Below the pieces are notes generated by a model, which did no database searches, was not told the origin of the DNA, and was given only the letters and a program-made list of their open reading frames with translations. A DNA stretch of 7,872 nt. It comes from Alphaproteobacteria bacterium. GTDB taxonomy: Bacteria > Pseudomonadota > Alphaproteobacteria > UBA828. Below, piece by piece: positions 1 to 6,860 of the stretch. The stretch lies in NCBI GenBank assembly GCA_018668475.1, contig JABJCZ010000064.1, forward strand, positions 1-7,872, given 5' to 3'. The position numbers were made by a program, and so were the translations under genes. How positions within the stretch are numbered: the first letter of the stretch is position 1; the number at the start of each line of letters is the position of its first letter.

Positions 1-1773
1 AATAACCGCCGTGTGCAGGTTAACGAGGACCGGTCTAATCTCGGGCAACTCAACCTGAAAACGATCGAAGTAAACCCGTGCAAAGACCTCCGCCAACTGG
101 GCCTGCGTCACGTTGGGTCCATCCAGCGGAATAGTCATCAAGTGGGTTTGCCCCTGAAACTGCATTTCGGCAAAGTGCAGAGCGTCCACCCTTTCAGTCG
201 CAACCCCCTCGCGCGCGATGGTCGCTTTGCCATCAGCGACGTGTCGGGCAAATATCGCGTGAACTTCATCGACGTCGAGATCAGCGAGCGGCGCGTTGAC
301 TGTATTGACGTAGTCATGCCGCAGGTCCGCTGCGATGCATCCGACGGCATTGGTAATCCCTGGTCGCGCAGGCACCATGACACGCGGTACACCTAGCTCG
401 CGCGCAAGAGCAACGGCGTGCATCGGCCCCGCACCGCCAAAAGCAAACAACGTAAAATCACGCGGGTCATGCCCCCGGGACAGCGTCACCATACGAATAG
501 CGCCCGCCATACGGTCGTTGCCGATGGCGAGTATCGCGGCAGCCGTCTCTTCCGCGTTCAGGCTCAACCCGGCACCAACCTCGCTTACAAGAATGCCTTT
601 AATTTTCTCCATCGATACCGGGTTATCGACTGAAAGCAGACCTCCGGGATCAAGCCGGCCGAGCACGAGATTAGCGTCGGTAAGGGTCGGCTTCGTGCCG
701 CCGTGGCCATAGCAAATTGGTCCCGGCCGGGCGCCGGCGCTTTCCGGCCCGACCTGCAACATACCCGCCGCGTTCAACAACGCAACCGAGCCACCACCGG
801 CGCCGATGGTGTGAACATCCACCATCGGCACATGCACCGGCATGGCGTATTCCAGTTCCATCTCGGCCGTAACCTCGGGCACGCCCCCGATAACCAGCCC
901 GACGTCACAACTGGTGCCCCCGGTATCAAATGTAATAAGCCGCTCAACACCTGCCGCCCGGGCCGTTGCAGCCGCCGCCATGACGCCGGATGCCGGCCCG
1001 GACATCACGGTATTCACCGCGGTGTCGGCCACAATACGCGCAGATACACTCCCGCCATTGCCCTGCATGACCAGAAGATCATGCTCATACCCCTGCGCCG
1101 CCAGTTCTGTCTCTAGCCGCGCTATGTAGCGATGCAACACAGGCTGCACGGCGGCATTGACGGTCGCCGTGACGCCGCGTTCGTATTCGCGATACTCCGA
1201 CAATACGGCGTGCCCGGCCGTGATGTAGTGGTTCGGCCAGACTTCCGCCGCGACTTCGGCAGCCCGTCGCTCGTGGGCCGAATTTCGGTAACTGTGTAAA
1301 AAATGAATGACCAGCGCCTCGCAGCCGGCAGCAACCAGCGCTTCGGCAGCATGCCGTACTGCGTCTTCATCGAGCGGCACGAGCACATTGCCTGCGGCGT
1401 CCATCCGCTCCGAAACCTCATACCTCAATTCACGCGGTATCAGCGGCTCAAAGTGCCCCAGCAGTCCATATGGATTTGGGCGGGTTCGCCGACCAAGCTC
1501 CAGTACATCTCGAAAGCCCCGAGTGGTGATGAGCCCGCACCGCGCAATCTTGCGCTCCAGTATGGCGTTGGTCGTGGTGGTAGTGCCATGGCTGATGCTC
1601 GCCACCTCCTTCAGCGCAATACCTGCTGCGGCAACAGCGTTCAATACGCCGAACGCCTGATTTTCTGGCGTCGTCGGCACTTTGGCGATTCTAACCTCGC
1701 CCGTGTCCTGGTCCATCAGGACGAGGTCGGTAAACGTGCCGCCGACGTCGACCCCTACAACCGCATTGGTCAT
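1..1773 (-). CDS. HyuA-type hydantoinase/oxoprolinase subunit A, 3' end cut by window edge
   Basis: ATP-dependent amidohydrolase subunit of the N-methylhydantoinase (HyuA)/5-oxoprolinase/acetophenone-carboxylase family. Members use ATP to activate a cyclic amide or ketone, usually with a HyuB partner, in the cytoplasm. I translated the frame codon by codon from ATG at 1773 to base 1: 591 codons, no stop, no frameshift. Family members are usually about 680-700 residues, so roughly 100 C-terminal residues lie outside the window. Visible signatures of the ASKHA ATPase fold: GVDVGGTFTD (residues 7-16), SHGTTTTTNAI (61-71), MSGPASG (257-263), DTGGTSCDV (283-291), IGAGGGSVA (323-331) and FAFGGAGPMHA (443-453). 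The order Hydant_A_N, Hydantoinase_A, C-terminal region is normal. The ATG overlaps the stop of the upstream UPF0280 gene as ATGA, with only a weak GGAAG site, implying translational coupling. The real substrate (hydantoin, oxoproline-like lactam, other imide) cannot be told from sequence. Family assignment is very safe. Confidence 0.95.
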   Translation of the reverse strand, partial: MTNAVVGVDVGGTFTDLVLMDQDTGEVRIAKVPTTPENQAFGVLNAVAAAGIALKEVASISHGTTTTTNAILERKIARCGLITTRGFRDVLELGRRTRPNPYGLLGHFEPLIPRELRYEVSERMDAAGNVLVPLDEDAVRHAAEALVAAGCEALVIHFLHSYRNSAHERRAAEVAAEVWPNHYITAGHAVLSEYREYERGVTATVNAAVQPVLHRYIARLETELAAQGYEHDLLVMQGNGGSVSARIVADTAVNTVMSGPASGVMAAAATARAAGVERLITFDTGGTSCDVGLVIGGVPEVTAEMELEYAMPVHVPMVDVHTIGAGGGSVALLNAAGMLQVGPESAGARPGPICYGHGGTKPTLTDANLVLGRLDPGGLLSVDNPVSMEKIKGILVSEVGAGLSLNAEETAAAILAIGNDRMAGAIRMVTLSRGHDPRDFTLFAFGGAGPMHAVALARELGVPRVMVPARPGITNAVGCIAADLRHDYVNTVNAPLADLDVDEVHAIFARHVADGKATIAREGVATERVDALHFAEMQFQGQTHLMTIPLDGPNVTQAQLAEVFARVYFDRFQVELPEIRPVLVNLHTAVI

Positions 1774-2627
1774 GACGCTTCCAGCTTTAGCGCGTCCAGA
1801 CTACCCACCACACGGACGGCTCCCTGCAACGCGATATGAGCCGCGACAATCAGGCCGCGGCTACGCAGAAGTTCGGCCTGCTGTGCCCCACCGTCCAGCG
1901 CCATTTGAATGGCGTCATCACTCAATTCGCCGACATCAACGGTCACCAATCGGTCACCAAGATCGGTGTCGTCCCGAACCGAGCGTGCAGGTGCGACCCG
2001 CACGGCCTCATTGGCCACGTCGGTGGCATTGCCAACCAGTGTGGCCGCCGCATCAGCCGCCGCCGCAGTGCCAGCCAGCACGGTCACGGAATCAGCTACA
2101 CCCAGAGAAAGTGACCGCCCCCGCCAACCAGATGTCGCGATACCACGCACCGGCATTGCCGCATCGATCACCACCCGGCCATCCAATGCGGGGGCGTCTT
2201 GATTGGTCACCACGCCAGCCGTCAGTGATTCTCCACCGGCCAGATACAACGCAATATCGCCGCCATTATTCACGTAGGCCTTATCGAGGGCGCGACCTTC
2301 CATCATCGCTGCCAGAACTTCCTCGGCCACAGCACCGGCGACCGCCGCCATCGGCGTAATGAAAAACGATCTGTGCGGCCAGACAGCGTCCGCCATGCGA
2401 CGCTCAACAGTCCCCGAAAATAGTGGCATTGCTGGGCCAATGGGCGTGCGCAGGCGGGGCAACTCAGCAACCAACTCATGCAGGATGGTGCCAAACCGAC
2501 GGCCGGCCTGCTCATAGGACAGTGCAACCTCATCAGCGGCACCGAAGGCCTGCGCGATGATATCGATCGGCCCATGCTGCAAATGCAGCCGTAGGCCATC
2601 CGGCAACAAGGATTGCTGTGCGCGCAT
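1770..2627 (-). CDS. UPF0280 family protein, ApbE-like fold (possible flavin transferase)
   Basis: A 285-residue cytoplasmic protein without signal peptide or membrane segment. It matches the UPF0280 family, whose members adopt the ApbE (FAD:protein FMN transferase) fold but lack a firmly assigned reaction. Visible motifs: FITPMAAVAGAVAEEVL (residues 89-105), VNNGGDIAL (119-127), GIATSGWRGRSLSLGVADSVTVLA (162-185, key elements ATSG and SVTVLA), and ADAAAT (191-196). ATSG, the SVTV strand and the AD-x3-T metal-site motif parallel ApbE. The ApbE stretch around HIIDP-x-TG is replaced by SLSLGVAD, which is characteristic of UPF0280. An ATG at 2627 with AAGGAG eight bases upstream is preferred to an in-frame ATG at 2657, which would lie inside the preceding gene. 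The start sits two bases after the stop of the reductase-like gene and the stop overlaps the HyuA start. Context suggests flavin handling for the neighbouring reductase; that role is inference, while the family call is strong. Confidence 0.88.
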   Translation of the reverse strand: MRAQQSLLPDGLRLHLQHGPIDIIAQAFGAADEVALSYEQAGRRFGTILHELVAELPRLRTPIGPAMPLFSGTVERRMADAVWPHRSFFITPMAAVAGAVAEEVLAAMMEGRALDKAYVNNGGDIALYLAGGESLTAGVVTNQDAPALDGRVVIDAAMPVRGIATSGWRGRSLSLGVADSVTVLAGTAAAADAAATLVGNATDVANEAVRVAPARSVRDDTDLGDRLVTVDVGELSDDAIQMALDGGAQQAELLRSRGLIVAAHIALQGAVRVVGSLDALKLEAS

Positions 2628-2629
2628 GA

Positions 2630-4105
2630 CTATTGCTCCTTCCGTCGGGCCGGCCACGGATGCGTTTCATCCCACGGCATGGTCTTCACATGATTTCCCT
2701 GAGCCGCCATGGCAGCCTCAAGACCAATCACGTCGTCGGTGTGACCACCCATGTTTTCGTATGATGCCAGCGGCAGGGTGAATTCGATTGGCGCAACGAG
2801 CGCCGGAGTTGGCACATGGCCAAAAGCGTTATCCGGCATGGTGGTCACATCGACCATGAATGTAATGCCGCCACCCGGCCAGATGTACACCGGCGCACCA
2901 CCCGAGGTCACACCGGTCAACGCCTCCTTGACGGAGCGAGTCAGACGCACAGGGTTTTCAGTCACCCCGGAGCGAAGCGAGCCGCCGGCGCCAGCCATAA
3001 ACAGGACGGTGCAAAGAGCCGGTTCACAATTCTCGGCAATGCGGTCGACAACCGCCGCAACAGGTGCCGGAATATTCCCCGGCACCGGTTTAAGATCATC
3101 ATCCAGCACATACCATGCTGCATCTTCGCCCGTGGTCGACACCATATGGAGACGTAAACCGGGCCATGCGACCTTGGGATTGATTTTCTCAATGATTTCC
3201 AACGGGTCATCCACATCGGTACCGCCCCAGCCGGACCCGTGGCCTGCCACCTGAAAATACCGCCCCGGCGTGGATCGACGCCCCCGAACGCGGATACCTG
3301 CGGGGCGGACATCGAGAAACCGCCCGGCCTGATGTTCCGTCAACACGCCGGTAATGTGATCATCCACGACGATGACTTCATCAGCATGGCCGTGCCATTG
3401 TTTCGCAAACATGCCCATCGCTGCCGAGCCACATCCGACGCGCATACGCGCCTCGCGCTCGCCGTTTACCACCGGCGCCTGGCCCGCCTGAATGACAACC
3501 GTCTCGCCGCCATCCACCGTCACTTCCACGGCGTCGCCGTTGCAAAGATCGAGCATTGCCTTGCAGGTAACAGTGCCTTCGCGCTTCGCGCCACCGGTCA
3601 GGTGCCGCACGCCGCCCAGTGAGAGCATTTGCGAGCCATATTCCGCCGTCGTCACATGACCAATTTCCTCGCCATCGCAACGCACCGAGGCCTGTTCCGG
3701 GCCGAGATAGCGATCAGTGTCGATCTTCACCTTGACGCCGCAGTAGCTGAAAATACCTTCGGAGACGACGGTGAGCATATCGACGCCGTCGACCTCACTG
3801 GAGACGATAAAGGGCGCCGGTTTGTAATCGGGGTAAGTCGTGCCCGCCCCGACCCCGGTCACGAAGCGCTCGGCCCGCACCACGTCGCCAGTCCAGTTGC
3901 TGCTGCCCTCCATAAATGGCACCAGCTTTGGCGCCCTCTCGGCAACAACCAGCGGGTCGACGCGCGTCAGTTTTCCGCCCAGGTTTGCATAGCGGTCACA
4001 CGCGCCGGGCTTGCCCTCCCTGATGCGACACAGCACCGGGCACGCATCACAGCGCACTAACCCGTCGTCAGATGATGCAACGGTCGTCACGGTCTTTTCA
4101 GACAT
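2630..4105 (-). CDS. 6-hydroxynicotinate reductase-like iron-sulfur protein
   Basis: A 491-residue soluble protein that I recognise as belonging to the family annotated 6-hydroxynicotinate reductase (Hnr). The characterised Eubacterium barkeri enzyme reduces 6-hydroxynicotinate to 1,4,5,6-tetrahydro-6-oxonicotinate and is an iron-sulfur flavoprotein. The sequence shows an N-terminal cluster motif C19-x2-C22-x3-C26-x9-C36, suited to a [4Fe-4S] cluster. Further cysteines lie at 122, 143, 181, 188 and 225, the last in VGCGSAAMGMF (223-233). Glycine-rich stretches occur at 84-90 (GVGAGTT) and near the C-terminus (TSGGAPVYIWPGGG). No classical Rossmann NAD(P) site is obvious. The ATG at 4105 is chosen because AGGAGA sits six bases upstream and family similarity begins just after it; the longer ATG at 4135 lacks this support. 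The start overlaps the preceding hydroxylase stop by eight bases (ATGTCTGA). The actual ring substrate may differ from 6-hydroxynicotinate. Family call moderately strong, function inferred. Confidence 0.75.
   Translation of the reverse strand: MSEKTVTTVASSDDGLVRCDACPVLCRIREGKPGACDRYANLGGKLTRVDPLVVAERAPKLVPFMEGSSNWTGDVVRAERFVTGVGAGTTYPDYKPAPFIVSSEVDGVDMLTVVSEGIFSYCGVKVKIDTDRYLGPEQASVRCDGEEIGHVTTAEYGSQMLSLGGVRHLTGGAKREGTVTCKAMLDLCNGDAVEVTVDGGETVVIQAGQAPVVNGEREARMRVGCGSAAMGMFAKQWHGHADEVIVVDDHITGVLTEHQAGRFLDVRPAGIRVRGRRSTPGRYFQVAGHGSGWGGTDVDDPLEIIEKINPKVAWPGLRLHMVSTTGEDAAWYVLDDDLKPVPGNIPAPVAAVVDRIAENCEPALCTVLFMAGAGGSLRSGVTENPVRLTRSVKEALTGVTSGGAPVYIWPGGGITFMVDVTTMPDNAFGHVPTPALVAPIEFTLPLASYENMGGHTDDVIGLEAAMAAQGNHVKTMPWDETHPWPARRKEQ
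2636..2641 (-). promoter_or_regulatory. Ribosome binding site of the UPF0280 gene
   Basis: AAGGAG, within the final codons of the reductase-like gene, is eight bases before the ATG at 2627 and fixes that start over the ATG at 2657. Confidence 0.7.
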
Positions 4106-6860
4106 GACGTTTCTCCTGCTCGCGCAGCGCGGCACGCACCCGATGCGGTAATGCTGGCACCTGGGTCAATCGCACGCCCGTGGCATGACGGATAGCACCG
4201 AGTATGGCCGGCGCCGTCGGCACCAACCCGGGCTCTCCGACGCCCTTGGCGCCAAAAGGCCCGAGCGGTTCTTCCTCTTCAATTAATATGACGTCAATGG
4301 ACGGCATATCGCCAGCGGTCGGGATCAAATAATCATGCAAGTTGTCGGTTCGCCCGGGCAAATACTCTTCCATCAACGCAAGGCCAAGACCCTGGGCAAT
4401 ACCACCGTGAATTTGCCCTTCAACGAGCATGGGGTTAATTGCCCGCCCGACATCGTGCGCCGCCACAACGTGACGCACCTTCACCGTACCCAGTGAGACA
4501 TCCACATCCACAGTCGCGATCTGTGCGGCAAAGGCGTAAGTGGCATATGGCGTGCCCTGCCCGTTGGCATCGAGCGGCACCGTAGGCGGATCGAACCTGC
4601 CGGTGCTCCTTATAACCGCGCCCTCGTCATCCACCGGCAGACGAGCCAAATCGATGGTGTGCACGGCGCCGGCGTCGTTCACACGGATGTGCGCGCCGTC
4701 GAGGGTAATCACCGCCTCCGATCCGGCATTGGCCAGACGCAGCACATCACCGCGAAACGCCTCACCGGCCAACTGCGCGGCCCTGCCGGATACAAAGGTC
4801 TGACGGGAAGCCGACGTTTTGCCGGCGTCCGCCGTCAAATCCGTATCGCCAACGATTTGCTCGATCGCACCAACGGGAATGCCCGCCGCGTCCGCCACTA
4901 TCTGTGCGAGGATCGTGGTCGAGCCCTGGCCGATATCCACAGCCCCGTTCTCAAACATCAGGCGACCATCGGGCATCAACGCCAACCGCATCGTTGACGG
5001 GTTAGACATGCCTGTATTTCCGATGCCGTACCACATGCATCCTATGCCAACGCCACGACGTACCACCCCAGCACTCTGGTTTGCCGCGTCCGCCGACGCC
5101 AGCGCACTTTCCCAATGCGGCCGCAGGGCACCGAGACACGGCGCCATACCTGCACTGGCCGTGATCACTTGCCCTGTGGCCAAGCGTTGGCCGGGGCGTA
5201 GCGCGTTGCGATACCGAAACTCGAGGCGGTCGATATCCAGTTGTCCTGCCAGATCATCCATCAGCGTTTCGTGCGCGATGGCGGCTTGCGGCACACCGAA
5301 CCCTCTGAAGGCTCCACAATTTGGGCCATTAGTAAGAATGGCCCGGCCGCGGGTGGCGACATCAGACACAAAATAAGGACCCATCGCATGAACCGGCACG
5401 CGCCCGGCAACAGTGGGCCCCCACGATGCATAGGGGCCGGTATTGACGTCGGCGGAAACCTCGACGGCGCTCAACATACCGTCCTCGTCGCAGGCAAAGC
5501 GTGCCTGCAGCGAAGCGGGATGGCGCTTGGTGCTGAAGGTCATGCTTTCAGGGCGCGTGAATACGCAGGCAACCGGCCGGCCCAGCAGCCACGCAGCTAC
5601 TGCGATGAGCGGTTGAACCGAGAGGTCGAGCTTGCCGCCAAAACCCCCGCCACAGGCAGTCGGCACAACCCGTATCTGATCGGGCGCGAGACCCATGATA
5701 TTGGCCAACTCGTCGCGGTCCACGTAGGGCGTTTGGGTGGTCGCATGAATCTCAAGCCGATCACCGATCCGGCGCGCCCATCCGGCTTCTGGTTCTATGT
5801 AGGCGTGCTCCACATAGGTGGTTTCAAAGGACCCTTCGGCTATCGCCGCCGCTGCGGGAAACGCCGCAGTCGGATTTCCGCTCAATACCTGGCCTTCAAC
5901 CAGAACATTACCAGGTCGCGCCGCATTGATGGTTGGTGCGCCACTGGCGAGTGCCTGCTGCATGGAGAGGACGGGCTCAAGCGGCTCCCAGATGATGGGA
6001 ACATCTTCCTCGCGCACTGCCTCAACCGCTTCGCGCGCGCCGACCAGTGCCACAATTCCGTCGCCCCGCATGTGCACGATGCCATCGGCAAGCACAGGCT
6101 GATCCTTGAGGTCGGGATAAATGCCGTAGCCATTGAATGGCACGTCGGCGGCGGTGAGAACTTTCAATAATCCGGGATGCTGCGCGAGAAACCCCGCGAT
6201 ATCACCAAGTTCAAACCTCGCTGATGGGTGGGGTGATCGAATAACCCGTAGCCACAGAGAATCGGTCGGTATGGCGTCCGCGCCATATTCCGCCGAGCCA
6301 TCAACCTGATCTTCAGAATCCACGCGCGGCAGAGGTGCGCCAACTGCAGAGCCGGATTGTGCCGTGCCAGCCTCAGCGGCGCTTTCAACTGGCCCGACAT
6401 CGAGTATTGCCTCAACAATCTTTCCGTACCCGGTGCAGCGGCACAGAACGCCACCGATGGCATCCAGCACCTGCTGCTCGTCCGGTGCCGGAACCGTATC
6501 GAGCAGGCTCTTTGCGGCCATCAACATGCCCGGCGTGCAGATGCCGCATTGCGCCGCACCGTGACGCTCGAAGGCGGCCTGCAACGGCGATAGATTATCG
6601 CTTTCTCGAAGGTGCTCTACCGTCATCACTCTGCGCCCGGCGGCCTGACCCAGCGGCATCAGGCAGGCACAGCGCTGAGCGCCGTCCACCAAAATCGTAC
6701 AGGCACCACAATCACCGGCGTTGCAACCCACCTTGGTGCCGGTCAGCCCAAGCTGGTCGCGCAGCACGTCCGACAGGCGCTGTGCCTGAGACCCACCAAT
6801 GCTGACCGATCGCCCGTTGAGTTCAAATGTGGCTACATCGCCACTCATAGCGTCACTCAC
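4098..6860 (-). CDS. Molybdenum hydroxylase, fused [2Fe-2S] and molybdopterin-binding subunits
   Basis: A 920-residue xanthine dehydrogenase-family protein that hydroxylates a ring carbon (or aldehyde) with water-derived oxygen, passing electrons through Fe-S clusters to the FAD subunit encoded upstream. Domains in order: plant-type [2Fe-2S] with C46-x4-C51-x2-C54 and C66; helical [2Fe-2S] with C105-x2-C108 and C140-x-C142; a linker around 157-190; then the Mo domain with EHAYIEPE (351-358), TTQTP (374-378), ACGGGFGGK (402-410), GAFRGFGVPQ (516-525), DIGQG (642-646), TSASRQTF (682-689) and KGVGEPG (872-878) carrying the catalytic Glu876. No FAD domain is present, so the order resembles Desulfovibrio aldehyde oxidoreductase, but with a separate FAD protein. 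Leu411 replaces the Glu that contacts purine in xanthine dehydrogenases, while Arg519 is kept. I chose a GTG start at 6860 because it overlaps the upstream stop (GTGA) and has GGGAG seven bases upstream; ATG at 6848 is a close alternative. Substrate unknown. Confidence 0.93.
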   Translation of the reverse strand: MSDAMSGDVATFELNGRSVSIGGSQAQRLSDVLRDQLGLTGTKVGCNAGDCGACTILVDGAQRCACLMPLGQAAGRRVMTVEHLRESDNLSPLQAAFERHGAAQCGICTPGMLMAAKSLLDTVPAPDEQQVLDAIGGVLCRCTGYGKIVEAILDVGPVESAAEAGTAQSGSAVGAPLPRVDSEDQVDGSAEYGADAIPTDSLWLRVIRSPHPSARFELGDIAGFLAQHPGLLKVLTAADVPFNGYGIYPDLKDQPVLADGIVHMRGDGIVALVGAREAVEAVREEDVPIIWEPLEPVLSMQQALASGAPTINAARPGNVLVEGQVLSGNPTAAFPAAAAIAEGSFETTYVEHAYIEPEAGWARRIGDRLEIHATTQTPYVDRDELANIMGLAPDQIRVVPTACGGGFGGKLDLSVQPLIAVAAWLLGRPVACVFTRPESMTFSTKRHPASLQARFACDEDGMLSAVEVSADVNTGPYASWGPTVAGRVPVHAMGPYFVSDVATRGRAILTNGPNCGAFRGFGVPQAAIAHETLMDDLAGQLDIDRLEFRYRNALRPGQRLATGQVITASAGMAPCLGALRPHWESALASADAANQSAGVVRRGVGIGCMWYGIGNTGMSNPSTMRLALMPDGRLMFENGAVDIGQGSTTILAQIVADAAGIPVGAIEQIVGDTDLTADAGKTSASRQTFVSGRAAQLAGEAFRGDVLRLANAGSEAVITLDGAHIRVNDAGAVHTIDLARLPVDDEGAVIRSTGRFDPPTVPLDANGQGTPYATYAFAAQIATVDVDVSLGTVKVRHVVAAHDVGRAINPMLVEGQIHGGIAQGLGLALMEEYLPGRTDNLHDYLIPTAGDMPSIDVILIEEEEPLGPFGAKGVGEPGLVPTAPAILGAIRHATGVRLTQVPALPHRVRAALREQEKRHV
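4112..4117 (-). promoter_or_regulatory. Ribosome binding site of the reductase-like gene
   Basis: AGGAGA, within the end of the hydroxylase gene, is six bases before the ATG at 4105 and fixes that start rather than the upstream ATG at 4135. Confidence 0.7.

Noticed and set aside
138..1421. Short minus-strand open frames that could suggest the HyuA gene is broken
   Set aside because: They are in other frames. Full translation of the correct frame from 1773 to 1 has no stop and carries all family motifs.
1303..2359. Several plus-strand open frames of 90-225 codons
   Set aside because: They are antisense to the HyuA and UPF0280 genes, rich in Arg, Pro, Ser and His, with no recognisable domain.
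3995..4055. Radical-SAM enzyme based on clustered cysteines
   Set aside because: Spacing is CxxCxxxC, not the radical-SAM CxxxCxxC, and the remaining protein lacks that family's features.
5241..6170. Long plus-strand open frame of 309 codons
   Set aside because: It lies wholly antisense to the Mo domain of the hydroxylase, has no family resemblance and a composition typical of GC-rich shadow frames.
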